Of a stretch of DNA of 64,000 nucleotides, positions 1 to 8,016 are shown piece by piece. A model generated the notes under the pieces. The model did no database searches and had not been told where the DNA came from. It saw only the letters and a program-made list of their open reading frames with translations. Both the position numbers and the translations under genes were made by a program. Position 1 is the stretch's first letter, and each line of letters begins with the position of its first letter. The DNA is from Arthrobacter sp. 131MFCol6.1. GTDB lineage: Bacteria > Actinomycetota > Actinomycetes > Actinomycetales > Micrococcaceae. The stretch is taken from positions 62,001 through 126,000 of the forward strand of contig NZ_KB895543.1 in the NCBI RefSeq assembly GCF_000374925.1, written 5' to 3'.

Positions 1-312
1 GCCAAAGGTGCCGTGTACCGGCAGACGGTCGCCGGACCCGGCGGACGACCCGTGGCCGCGGACTTCGAAATCGTCGAAGCCCGGACGGGGGCGGAGATCC
101 AGTACCAGGTCATCGTCGGGCCGGCCCGGCCGCACGGCGGCTACTACCTGAGCACGGAGGGTCCCAGCACCCGCGTCCGGTTCGCCCTGAAGTACGAGCC
201 CAGGGGGTTCGTGGTTCGGATGAGGAACCCCTTCCGCAGGCGGATGAAGGCCGAGGTCTGCCAGCTCGAGCGGCTCAAGTCCCTCCTCGAAGATATGCCC
301 GCCACGGAATAG
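1..312 (+). CDS. SRPBCC family protein, C-terminal fragment (5' end outside window)
   Basis: The reading frame is open from the first base of the window and ends with TAG at 310-312, so the gene starts upstream. A GTG at 13 is in frame but need not be the start. About 103 residues are visible. The alternating beta-strand pattern (ADFEIVEAR, EIQYQVIVGP, TRVRFALKY) followed by a C-terminal helix (EVCQLERLKSLLEDM) resembles the second half of a START/polyketide-cyclase-like SRPBCC fold, which binds hydrophobic ligands. No catalytic residue can be assigned and no ligand can be inferred. It is codirectional with dcd, 78 nt downstream. Family assignment rests on pattern recognition only. Confidence 0.6.
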   Translation, partial: AKGAVYRQTVAGPGGRPVAADFEIVEARTGAEIQYQVIVGPARPHGGYYLSTEGPSTRVRFALKYEPRGFVVRMRNPFRRRMKAEVCQLERLKSLLEDMPATE

Positions 313-377
313 ACAGACCGGTGAAGTAACACTGGGTGGCTGCACCCGCCCGTGAAGCCGGGCAGGGCGCCGTGCGG

Positions 378-383
378 TATTTT
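378..383 (+). promoter_or_regulatory. Candidate -10 box for leaderless dcd transcript
   Basis: TATTTT at 378-383 lies 7 nt before the GTG start of dcd at 391. No Shine-Dalgarno sequence precedes that GTG. A -10 hexamer ending 6-7 nt before the start codon is the arrangement expected for a leaderless mRNA, common in actinobacteria. No convincing -35 box is visible, so this is inference from spacing. Confidence 0.4.
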
Positions 384-390
384 TGAACCT

Positions 391-966
391 GTGCTGATCT
401 CTGACCGCGACATTCGAACCGAAATTGACTCCCAGCGGATTGTCCTCGAGCCCTTCGACCCCGAGATGGTCCAGCCGTCCTCGGTGGACGTCAGGATCGA
501 TAAGTTCTTCCGGCTGTTCGACAACCACAAATACGCCCACATTGACCCGGCCGAGGAGCAGCCCGAGCTGACCCGCCTGGTGGAAGTGGAGTCCGGCGAG
601 CCGTTTATCCTGCACCCGGGGGAGTTCGTCCTTGGCTCCACCTACGAGACCGTGACGCTGCCGGATGACATCGCGGCCCGCCTCGAGGGCAAGTCCTCGC
701 TCGGCCGGCTCGGCCTGCTGACGCACTCGACGGCGGGTTTCATCGACCCCGGGTTCTCCGGCCACGTCACGCTGGAACTGTCCAACATGGCCACGCTGCC
801 CATCAAGCTCTGGCCCGGCATGAAGATCGGCCAGCTGTGCTTCTTCCGGCTGTCCTCGGCGGCGGAGCACCCGTACGGTTCGGGGGAATACGGCAACCGC
901 TACCAGGGCCAGCGCGGCCCCACGGCCAGCCGCAGCCACCTGAATTTCCACCTCACCAACATCTAG
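391..966 (+). CDS. dcd: dCTP deaminase
   Basis: The 191-residue protein converts dCTP to dUTP (or directly to dUMP in bifunctional homologues) in the cytoplasm, feeding dTMP synthesis. The family signature is clear: the VQPSSVDVR segment, the catalytic-region [15 protein letters not shown] stretch, the [16 protein letters not shown] segment and a C-terminal YQGQRGPT tail that closes over the nucleotide. The GTG at 391 was chosen because translation then begins LISDRDI, as is usual for the family, and gives the normal length near 190. An upstream GTG at 352 would add 13 unconserved residues. No ribosome-binding site is visible, which fits a leaderless start. It is followed by a short tandem repeat and a convergent antiporter operon. 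Confidence 0.95.
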   Translation: MLISDRDIRTEIDSQRIVLEPFDPEMVQPSSVDVRIDKFFRLFDNHKYAHIDPAEEQPELTRLVEVESGEPFILHPGEFVLGSTYETVTLPDDIAARLEGKSSLGRLGLLTHSTAGFIDPGFSGHVTLELSNMATLPIKLWPGMKIGQLCFFRLSSAAEHPYGSGEYGNRYQGQRGPTASRSHLNFHLTNI

Positions 967-1021
967 CCCCGGGCCGCTACGCCAGGCATCCGGCCAGGCA
1001 TCCACACCAGGCAGCCGGCGC

Positions 1022-1084
1022 GGCCGCCGGCGCGGCAACCACGCCAGGCCGCCGGCGCGGCAACCACGCCAGGCCGCCGGCGCG
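1022..1084. repeat. 25-bp GC-rich tandem repeat, about 2.5 copies
   Basis: A 25-bp unit occurs at 1022-1046 and 1047-1071 without mismatches, followed by a 13-bp partial copy at 1072-1084. The unit starts GGCCGCCGGCGCGG and ends CAACCACGCCA. It lies between the convergent dcd and the antiporter gene. The GCCGGCGC-type cores can fold, so it may help termination, but no T-tract follows. Copy number is a candidate for strain variation. Confidence 0.8.
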
Positions 1085-1106
1085 CTGACTCGCAGCGGGG
1101 GCAGCC

Positions 1107-2303
1107 TTACGCCGGGCCGGAGGTCCGGAACGCGGGCCGCCGCACGGGACGGCGCAGGAGCCGGACCAGCGGCTCCACGAAGCGGGCGGCCAGCGGCCCC
1201 GCGATCGCCATGATCAGAACGTAGGCGGTGGCGAGGGCTGCCAGATCCGCGGGCACCACGCCGGAGGCAACGGCCAGGCCGGCGATGACAATCGAGAACT
1301 CGCCGCGTGCGATCAGGGCGGCGCCCGCGCGGTAGCGGCCGGGAATGCCAATCCCGGCCCGTTTTGCCGCCCAGTACCCGGTGACCATCTTGGTGGCTGC
1401 CGTCACCAGGGCCAGCAGCAGGGCCCAGCCCAGGACCGGGGGGATGGACCGGGGGTCGGTGTTGAGGCCAAAAACCACAAAGAAGAGGGCCGCGAAGAGG
1501 TCACGGAGCGGTTCCAGGACACGGGTGGCGCTGTGGGCCGTGGCGCCGGAAATCGCGATGCCGAGCATGAACGCGCCCACGGCCGCCGAAACCTGCATCG
1601 CTGCGGCGAGCCCCGCGACCAGAAGCGCCGCGCCCAGCAGGTTGAGCAGGAAAACCTCGGAGTTTTCGCTGTGCACGGCCTTGGACACGTGGTGTCCATG
1701 CCGCAGGGCCACCACCAGGACCAGGCTGACGACGGCCAGGGAGATCCCCACCGTCTGCAGCCCCAGCAGGAAGCTGACGCCGGCCAGCGTGGCGGTCAGG
1801 ACCGGCAGGTACACGGCCATGGCGAGGTCCTCAAAGACCAGGATGGACAGGACCACCGGGGTTTCCCGGTTGCCGATCCGGCCAAGATCCGTGATGACCT
1901 TGGCGGCGATGCCGGACGAGGAAATGTAGGTGACGCCCCCCATCACCATGGCCCCCACGACGCCCCATCCCAGCATCAGGGCGAGCCCGGCACCGGGCAG
2001 GAAATTGAGCAGCAGGTCCAGGACGCCGGCCTGCCAGGACCGCCGCAGGCCAGTGACGAGCTCGGACGCCGTATATTCCAGGCCAAGCATAAGCAGCAGG
2101 AGAATTACGCCGATCTCGCCGGAAAGGTGCGCGAACTCGTGCATGCCTTCGAGCTTGACCAGGCCCCCGGCCCCGAAGAACAGCCCGCCCACCAGATAGA
2201 GCGGGATGGGGGACATGCCGATCCGCCCGGCCAGTCTGGCCAGCAGGCCGAGGCAGAAGACGACGGCCCCCAGCTCGATCAGGGTCAGCGCGAGCGGATC
2301 CAT
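1107..2303 (-). CDS. CPA2-family cation:proton antiporter, membrane subunit (KhtU/AmhM-like)
   Basis: The 398-residue protein has about 12 hydrophobic segments covering nearly its full length and belongs to the Na+/H+ exchanger superfamily (monovalent cation:proton antiporter-2). It should exchange K+, Na+ or NH4+ for protons across the cytoplasmic membrane. The conserved MLGLEYTASEL region and the ISSSGIAAKVITDLG segment match the antiporter core. It is translated from an ATG only 5 nt after the stop of the gene at 2309-2791, which encodes its regulatory subunit. The pair resembles Bacillus KhtTU, a K+/H+ antiporter gated by a cytosolic subunit. The transported ion is inferred. Confidence 0.85.
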   Translation of the reverse strand: MDPLALTLIELGAVVFCLGLLARLAGRIGMSPIPLYLVGGLFFGAGGLVKLEGMHEFAHLSGEIGVILLLLMLGLEYTASELVTGLRRSWQAGVLDLLLNFLPGAGLALMLGWGVVGAMVMGGVTYISSSGIAAKVITDLGRIGNRETPVVLSILVFEDLAMAVYLPVLTATLAGVSFLLGLQTVGISLAVVSLVLVVALRHGHHVSKAVHSENSEVFLLNLLGAALLVAGLAAAMQVSAAVGAFMLGIAISGATAHSATRVLEPLRDLFAALFFVVFGLNTDPRSIPPVLGWALLLALVTAATKMVTGYWAAKRAGIGIPGRYRAGAALIARGEFSIVIAGLAVASGVVPADLAALATAYVLIMAIAGPLAARFVEPLVRLLRRPVRRPAFRTSGPA

Positions 2304-2308
2304 GCCGC

Positions 2309-2791
2309 TTATCCGTTGCGCAGGATGCCGGCCGCCGTGTCCAGGCCTTCTTGCGTGCCCACCGCAACGAGGAGGTCACCGGGATGAAGGACGACGTCGG
2401 GTCCCGGGGAGGGCAGGACCTCGCCTTCGCGCATGATGGCCACGATCGAGACCCCGCTGCGGGTCCGGATGCAGGCCTTCCCCATCGGCTGGTTCTGGAA
2501 GGGGGACTCAGCGCTGATCGAAAACTGGCGCGTGACAATGCCCGGGATTTCCCGGTGGGCTTCCGAGAGCTGCATGGCGATGCGCTGGCCGCCCAAGAGG
2601 TTGCCCAGGGCGGCGGCCTCGTCCGCGGTCAGCGGGACGGAGGCCTGGCAGGTGTCAGGATCGTCCCAGGTCGAGACGATGAGTTCCGTCTGGCCCTCGC
2701 GATATTCGACCACGCCGATCCGGCGTCCGGAGGCAGTCATAAAGTCCTTGCGCCGGCCGAGGCCGGGGAGGTCCGTCTCATCCACGTTCAT
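2309..2791 (-). CDS. Antiporter regulatory subunit with TrkA-C (RCK-C) domain, KhtT-like
   Basis: The 160-residue soluble protein has an N-terminal domain (residues 1-75) resembling the AmhT/KhtT N-terminus and a C-terminal TrkA-C domain (about 80-158). The latter shows the pattern GVSIVAIMREGEVLPSPGPDVVLHPGD and then LLVAVGTQEGL. In the known KhtTU pair the small subunit binds nucleotide and opens or closes the antiporter in response to cytosolic pH or toxic electrophiles. Here it is the first gene of the two-gene operon and probably gates the downstream membrane subunit. No signal peptide or membrane segment is seen. Confidence 0.85.
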   Translation of the reverse strand: MNVDETDLPGLGRRKDFMTASGRRIGVVEYREGQTELIVSTWDDPDTCQASVPLTADEAAALGNLLGGQRIAMQLSEAHREIPGIVTRQFSISAESPFQNQPMGKACIRTRSGVSIVAIMREGEVLPSPGPDVVLHPGDLLVAVGTQEGLDTAAGILRNG

Positions 2792-2829
2792 AACATCAGC
2801 CTAGTGCGCGAACCGGTGATTCGGCCGTC

Positions 2830-4230
2830 TCAGGACTCGGGGACGACCGCGATTTCGGTCTGGTCCGGGGCCTTGACCGGCAGGAGCACGAGCAGGCCCA
2901 CGAGCAGCACCACCATGATGCCCAGGATGCCCCAGCGCTGGGCCTCACCGGTGGCCACAAAGGGGGCGGCGGCGGCGATGCACAGCGTGAAGAGGGCAGG
3001 GGCGAGGAAGCTCACGGCCCGGCCGGTGGTGGCGTAGAGGCCGAACAGCTCACCGGATTCGCCGTGCGGGGCGAGCCGGGCGAGGTAGGCGCGGGAGGAG
3101 GACTGGGCCGGTCCCACGAAGAGGCACAGCAGCAGGCCAAAGACCCAGAACGTGGTGGTCCCGGCCCAGGCCATCCCAACGAACTCGTAACTCCCGTTGC
3201 CGAGGACCAGGATCGCGGTACCCGCGACCAGCAGGCCGGCGAGGGACCCGATAATCACGGCCTTCGGCCCGATCCGGTCATCCAGGAAGCCGCCGAGGAT
3301 GGCGCCGACGGCCGCCACGACATTTCCGAAGATCGCGAAGAAGATGACGTCCTTGAGCTCGAAGCCAAAGGTGCCGGCCGCGATCACCCCGCCAAAGGTG
3401 AAAACCGCTGCCAGCCCGTCCCGGAAGATGGCGCTCGCGAGGAGGAAGTAGATCGTGTGCGGGCTGGTCCGGTAGATCGCCTTGATGCGCCGGACGAGCA
3501 GGCCGTAGGAGGCGAGGAACCCCAGGCCCGCGCCCCGGTCCGAGCGTGGCAGCTCCGGGACCGCGAACAGCACGGGCAAGGCAAAGACGAGGAACCACAG
3601 CGCCGAGAACACCGCCACCAGCCGGATGTTCAGGCTGTCCGCGGTGGAGGCGCCAAACCAGTTCAGGCTGGGCTGGACGAAGAGCTGGAGCACCACCAGC
3701 AACGCCACGATGCCACCGAGATACCCCATTCCCCAGCCGAAGCCGCTCACTTTGCCGATGTTCCGCGGGGTGGAGATCTGGGTGAGCATGGCGTTGTAGT
3801 TGACCCCGGCAAACTCGAAGAAGACGTTGCCCAGCGCTATGAGCGTGACGCCCAGGATCAGGAAGTCCGGCCGTGGGAAGACAAAGAAGCACAGCCCGGT
3901 CAGGACCACGACGGCGGCCGTGTTGACCCCCAGCCACAGTTTCCGCCGGCCGCCCGTGTCCGAGCGCTGCCCGGTGACCGGGGCCAGGAGGGCAACGGCC
4001 AACCCGGCGACGGCCAGCGCGGCGCCCAGGACTGCCGAGGCCTGGTCCTCCCCGCCGAATGCCTTGGAGGTCAGGTAGACGGTGAAAACAAACGTTGTCA
4101 TGACGGCGTTGAAGGCTGACGAGCCCCAGTCCCACGAGGCCCACGCGAGGATCCAGCCCCGGTGCGGGACAGGACTTCCCGATTCCAGTTCCGAGGGGCG
4201 CATGTCCTCTGGGGCGGCGGCAGTGTTCAT
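2830..4230 (-). CDS. MFS transporter of the UMF1 (Atg22-like) family
   Basis: A 466-residue integral membrane protein with about 12 membrane segments. The N-terminal WASWDWGSSAFNAVMTTFVFTVYL motif is typical of the UMF1 family within the major facilitator superfamily, related to yeast Atg22. Substrates of bacterial members are unproven; amino-acid efflux is the usual guess. The ATG at 4230 (MNTAAAPEDMRPS) is preferred, because the open frame upstream to 4353 would add a proline/alanine-rich stretch unlike the family N-terminus. It is divergent from the Mrp operon and 39 nt from the antiporter regulatory gene, so probably transcribed alone. Confidence 0.82.
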   Translation of the reverse strand: MNTAAAPEDMRPSELESGSPVPHRGWILAWASWDWGSSAFNAVMTTFVFTVYLTSKAFGGEDQASAVLGAALAVAGLAVALLAPVTGQRSDTGGRRKLWLGVNTAAVVVLTGLCFFVFPRPDFLILGVTLIALGNVFFEFAGVNYNAMLTQISTPRNIGKVSGFGWGMGYLGGIVALLVVLQLFVQPSLNWFGASTADSLNIRLVAVFSALWFLVFALPVLFAVPELPRSDRGAGLGFLASYGLLVRRIKAIYRTSPHTIYFLLASAIFRDGLAAVFTFGGVIAAGTFGFELKDVIFFAIFGNVVAAVGAILGGFLDDRIGPKAVIIGSLAGLLVAGTAILVLGNGSYEFVGMAWAGTTTFWVFGLLLCLFVGPAQSSSRAYLARLAPHGESGELFGLYATTGRAVSFLAPALFTLCIAAAAPFVATGEAQRWGILGIMVVLLVGLLVLLPVKAPDQTEIAVVPES

Positions 4231-4456
4231 AGCCAGAATCGTAGCCGCCCCGGGGGTCCTCCGAGGGGCAGCCGGCAGCGGGTTTTGCCAGGCAGAGTTT
4301 GGCCCCGGCTTCACATTTGCGTCGAATTGTTCAGCGGCCGGTGTCCCAGCCAAAAGAATTTGTACACGCTTGGTAAACTGTCGGCACCGAACCTAACAAA
4401 TGACCCGCCTGCTCCAACTTGCTGACAATCGACTTTCTGACGTTGCGGAGATACCA

Positions 4457-7400
4457 GTGATCACAGTCCTTGCCGTGCACTTTGCGGTGGCTGCTGTGGC
4501 CCCGCTGCTGTTCCGAAAGTTGGGCAGGAATTCGTTCTTCGCCCTGGCCGCGGTCCCCGCGGCCTCCTTTATCTGGCTGCTGCTGCAGCACGACGCAGTC
4601 TATTCAGGTTCTGACGGCGCGATTACCGAAGTGATCCCCTGGATTCCCGGGCTGCAGCTCGAACTCGCGTTCCGGATGGACGCCCTGGCGTGGGTCATGT
4701 CCCTGCTGGTGCTGGGCGTGGGTGCGCTGGTGCTGGTCTATTGCGCCCGCTACTTCAAGGACAAGGACGACTACCTCGGCGGTTTCGGCGCCCAGCTCCT
4801 GGCCTTCGCCGGGGCGATGTTCGGCCTCGTCACCGCTGATGACCTCCTGCTGCTGTTCATCTTCTGGGAACTGACAACGGTGCTGTCCTACCTGCTGATC
4901 GGCTACGCCCGCACCCGGCTGTCCGCGCGGCGCTCGGCGTTGCAGGCACTCGTGGTGACCACCGCCGGCGGCCTGGCCATGCTCGTGGGGCTCATCATGC
5001 TCGGTTCGACGGCCGGGACCTACCGGATCCAGGCCATCATGGACCTGGCTCCCACCCTGGTCGCCGGCCCCGCGGGCGGGGCCGTGAACGCCGCCGTCGT
5101 CCTCATCCTGATCGGTGCGATCACCAAATCCGCCCTGGTGCCCTTCCACTTCTGGCTCCCGGGCGCGATGGCTGCCCCCACCCCCGTGAGCGCCTACCTG
5201 CACGCCGCGGCCATGGTGAAGGCCGGGATCTACCTTGTGGCACGGCTGGCCCCCGGATTCGCGGACACCGCGCCGTGGCTGCCGATCGTGCTCGGCCTGG
5301 GCCTGGCCACCATGCTGGTGGGCGGCTACCGGGCCCTCCGGCAGACCGACATCAAGCTCATCCTCGCCTATGGCACCGTGAGCCAGCTGGGCTTCATGAC
5401 CATGGTGGTGGGCCTCGGCACCCCCGACGCGGCCCTCGCCGGAATAGCCCTGCTCCTGGCGCACGGGCTGTTCAAGGCCACGCTCTTCCTGGTGGTGGGC
5501 ATCATCGACCACCAGTCCGGGACCCGGGACATCCGCGAGCTCTCCGGCGTCTACGGCTCGGCCAGGGCACTGGCGGTCGTAGCGGCGATCGGCGCGGCCT
5601 CGATGGCGGGCGTGCCCCCGCTGGCCGGCTTCGTCGCCAAGGAATCGGTGTTCGAGGCCTTCCTTCAATACAAGACGGAGACCGGGACAGGGCCCTGGCT
5701 GCTGGCGGGGGTGGTCCTGGGCTCCATCCTGACCTTCGCCTACAGCGCCCGGTTCATGTGGGGCGCCTTCGCCCTCAAACCCGGTGTCGAGCCCACGACC
5801 TTCAAACCGGTCAAACCCGCCTTCCTCGCCGCACCGGCGATCCTGAGCCTCCTCACGATCCTTTACGGACTGTGGCCGGCCCCCGTTGATGCCTGGATCC
5901 AGCCCTATGCGGAGCTTTTTGTGCACGGCTCCGAGGCCCCGCCCGGGCACCTGGCGCTGTGGCACGGCATCACCCCTGCCCTCGGGCTGACCGCAGTGAC
6001 GTTCGTCCTGGGCCTGGCCATGTTCTACGGCCGCAATGCCGTGGCCCGGCTGCAGGCGCTGGTGCCGGGCTGGATCGACAGCGACCGTGCGTACCAGCAA
6101 ACCATCGGCGCCCTGGACGACACCGCGGTCTGGGTCACCGGCCGGACCCAGCGGGGTTCGCTGTTCTTCTACCTGTCCGTCATCCTGACCGTGGCCTTCG
6201 TCCTGCCGCTGACGGCGCTGCTGCTGGCCAACAAACCCCTGCCGCCAGGCCTCTATGTCATCGATCCCGGCTCGCCGCTGCAGTTGGTGGCCGGCGCCGG
6301 GATCGTGATCGGGGCGCTGGCAGCGGTGCGCGCCAACAAGCGGTTCCTTGCCGTCCTGATGGTGTCCGTCACCGGCTACGGGATTGCCATGATGTTCGCC
6401 CTGCAGGGAGCCCCGGACCTTGCCCTGACCCAGATGCTCGTCGAAACCATGATCCTGGTGGCGTTCGTGCTGGCCATGCGGAGCCTTCCGCCGGGGCTGC
6501 GGGACCGCACCGGCGGCAAATACCGGGTGATCCGCGTGGTGATCGGCCTGGCATTCGGCGTCACCATGATTTTCGTGGCCATCCACGCCCTCGGCGCCCG
6601 GGTGGCACCGCCGGTCTCCCTGCAGTTCCCGCAACTGGCCTATGAGGGCGGCGGCGGCCTCAACGTCGTCAACGTGACCCTGGTGGACATCCGGGCCTGG
6701 GACACCTTTGGCGAGATCTCCGTCCTGGCCCTGGCCGCCACCGGCGTGGCCAGCCTCATCTTCGTCCGCGGCCGCGGCGACCGCATCCGGACAGCCGCGA
6801 CCGTCGAGGAAGGCACGGTGGGCCGGCGGACCGGGGCCAGGGGCAGCAGCAGGGAGGATGCCGCCCTGGCGATGAACCGGCGGTTCGCTGCCGCCACGCG
6901 TGACGCCTGGCTGGTGGCCGGCCGGACCCTGGCCCCCGAACGCCGCTCGATCATTTTCGAGGTGGTCACCCGGCTCATCTTCCACTCGATGATCGTGTTC
7001 TCCATTTATCTGCTGCTCGCCGGCCACAACCTGCCCGGTGGCGGCTTCGCCGGCGGCCTCACCGCCGGCCTCGCCCTGACCATCCGCTACCTGGCCGGCG
7101 GCCGCTTCGAACTCCGCGAAGCCACCCCCGTCGGCGCCGGCACCTTGCTGGGGATCGGACTGGCCACGGCGGCGGCCGCCGGAATGACGCCGTTGCTGCT
7201 GGGCGGCCAGGTGTTCCAGAGCGCCATCGTGGAGCTGTGGCTCCCCGTCTTCGGCGACATCAAGTTCGTCACCTCGACCATCTTCGACATCGGTGTCTAC
7301 GTCGTGGTCGTCGGGCTCGCCCTGGACGTGCTGCGCAGCCTCGGTGCGGAGATCGACGAGCACTTCGAAGAACAACCCGAGCCGTCCGAAGAGGTGACCG

Positions 7401-7498
7401 CCGAAGAGGCGCGTTCCGAAGAGGACGACGCCGGAGTCCCCGGCGGAGTCCCCGCCGAGGCGGATGACGCCGAAACCACCGCCAAGGGGAGAACATGA
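4457..7498 (+). CDS. mrpA: Mrp Na+/H+ antiporter subunit A with fused B domain
   Basis: A 1013-residue polytopic protein. Residues about 100-400 form the proton-translocating domain shared with NuoL (conserved ADDLLLLFIFWELTTVLSYLLIGY and a STAGTYR segment). A DUF4040/MbhD-like segment (QGAPDLALTQMLVETMILVAFVLAMR) follows, then an MbhE-like segment. The C-terminus is an MnhB domain (FHSMIVFSIYLLLAGHNLPGGGFAGGLTAG). No separate mrpB is present, so this fusion supplies the B subunit. The GTG at 4457 was chosen because GGAG stands 6 nt upstream at 4447-4450; the longer frame from 4400 lacks this. The tail is acidic (many Glu/Asp). It overlaps mrpC by 4 nt. The complex expels Na+ and maintains pH. 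Confidence 0.93.
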   Translation: MITVLAVHFAVAAVAPLLFRKLGRNSFFALAAVPAASFIWLLLQHDAVYSGSDGAITEVIPWIPGLQLELAFRMDALAWVMSLLVLGVGALVLVYCARYFKDKDDYLGGFGAQLLAFAGAMFGLVTADDLLLLFIFWELTTVLSYLLIGYARTRLSARRSALQALVVTTAGGLAMLVGLIMLGSTAGTYRIQAIMDLAPTLVAGPAGGAVNAAVVLILIGAITKSALVPFHFWLPGAMAAPTPVSAYLHAAAMVKAGIYLVARLAPGFADTAPWLPIVLGLGLATMLVGGYRALRQTDIKLILAYGTVSQLGFMTMVVGLGTPDAALAGIALLLAHGLFKATLFLVVGIIDHQSGTRDIRELSGVYGSARALAVVAAIGAASMAGVPPLAGFVAKESVFEAFLQYKTETGTGPWLLAGVVLGSILTFAYSARFMWGAFALKPGVEPTTFKPVKPAFLAAPAILSLLTILYGLWPAPVDAWIQPYAELFVHGSEAPPGHLALWHGITPALGLTAVTFVLGLAMFYGRNAVARLQALVPGWIDSDRAYQQTIGALDDTAVWVTGRTQRGSLFFYLSVILTVAFVLPLTALLLANKPLPPGLYVIDPGSPLQLVAGAGIVIGALAAVRANKRFLAVLMVSVTGYGIAMMFALQGAPDLALTQMLVETMILVAFVLAMRSLPPGLRDRTGGKYRVIRVVIGLAFGVTMIFVAIHALGARVAPPVSLQFPQLAYEGGGGLNVVNVTLVDIRAWDTFGEISVLALAATGVASLIFVRGRGDRIRTAATVEEGTVGRRTGARGSSREDAALAMNRRFAAATRDAWLVAGRTLAPERRSIIFEVVTRLIFHSMIVFSIYLLLAGHNLPGGGFAGGLTAGLALTIRYLAGGRFELREATPVGAGTLLGIGLATAAAAGMTPLLLGGQVFQSAIVELWLPVFGDIKFVTSTIFDIGVYVVVVGLALDVLRSLGAEIDEHFEEQPEPSEEVTAEEARSEEDDAGVPGGVPAEADDAETTAKGRT

Positions 7499-8016
7499 GC
7501 GTCAACCTGACCCTGCTGACGGTCATGGGCGCCCTCTACGCCTGTGGCATCTACCTGCTCCTGGAACGCAGCCTCACCCGGGTCCTGCTGGGCCTCATGC
7601 TGCTGGCCAACGCCACCAACCTGCTGATCCTCGCCACCGGCGGCTACTCCGGCCTGGCGCCGCTCTTCGACAAGGACACCGCGGCGGGGGACTATAACGA
7701 CCCCCTGCCGCAGGCCCTGATCCTGACCTCGATCGTGATCTCCTTCGCCGTCACGGCGTTCATGCTGGGCATCATCTACCGCACCTGGGTCCTGGCCCGC
7801 CAGGATGAAATCCAGGACGACGCCGAGGACCGCCGCGTCGCGCAGACGCCAAGCTTCGATGCCGAGGACGACTCCGTGATCCCGGTCGAGACTTCAGAGT
7901 TCCCGCTGGCCACGGTCATGTCCGGTGACCGCGCCGTGCGGGCCGACAAGGCCGCCTCTGAAGAACAGCCCGGTTCCCTCAACGTTGACCCCAGCCCGGA
8001 AGGAGGCGGAGAGTGA
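7495..8016 (+). CDS. mrpC: Mrp Na+/H+ antiporter subunit C
   Basis: A 173-residue protein homologous to NuoK and MnhC. It has three membrane segments (about residues 4-22, 27-47 and 73-99), with the conserved ILTSIVISFAVTAFMLGIIYRTW segment in the third. The C-terminal 70 residues are hydrophilic and acidic and look lineage-specific. The ATG overlaps the mrpA stop (ATGA), which indicates translational coupling. MrpC helps link the MrpA and MrpD channel modules in the complex. Confidence 0.93.
   Translation: MSVNLTLLTVMGALYACGIYLLLERSLTRVLLGLMLLANATNLLILATGGYSGLAPLFDKDTAAGDYNDPLPQALILTSIVISFAVTAFMLGIIYRTWVLARQDEIQDDAEDRRVAQTPSFDAEDDSVIPVETSEFPLATVMSGDRAVRADKAASEEQPGSLNVDPSPEGGGE

Noticed and set aside
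4604-7375. A 923-codon open frame on the minus strand opposite mrpA
   Set aside because: It is rich in Gly, Gln, His and Asp with no domain, typical of the antisense frame of a GC-rich gene; mrpA on the plus strand has full family motifs.
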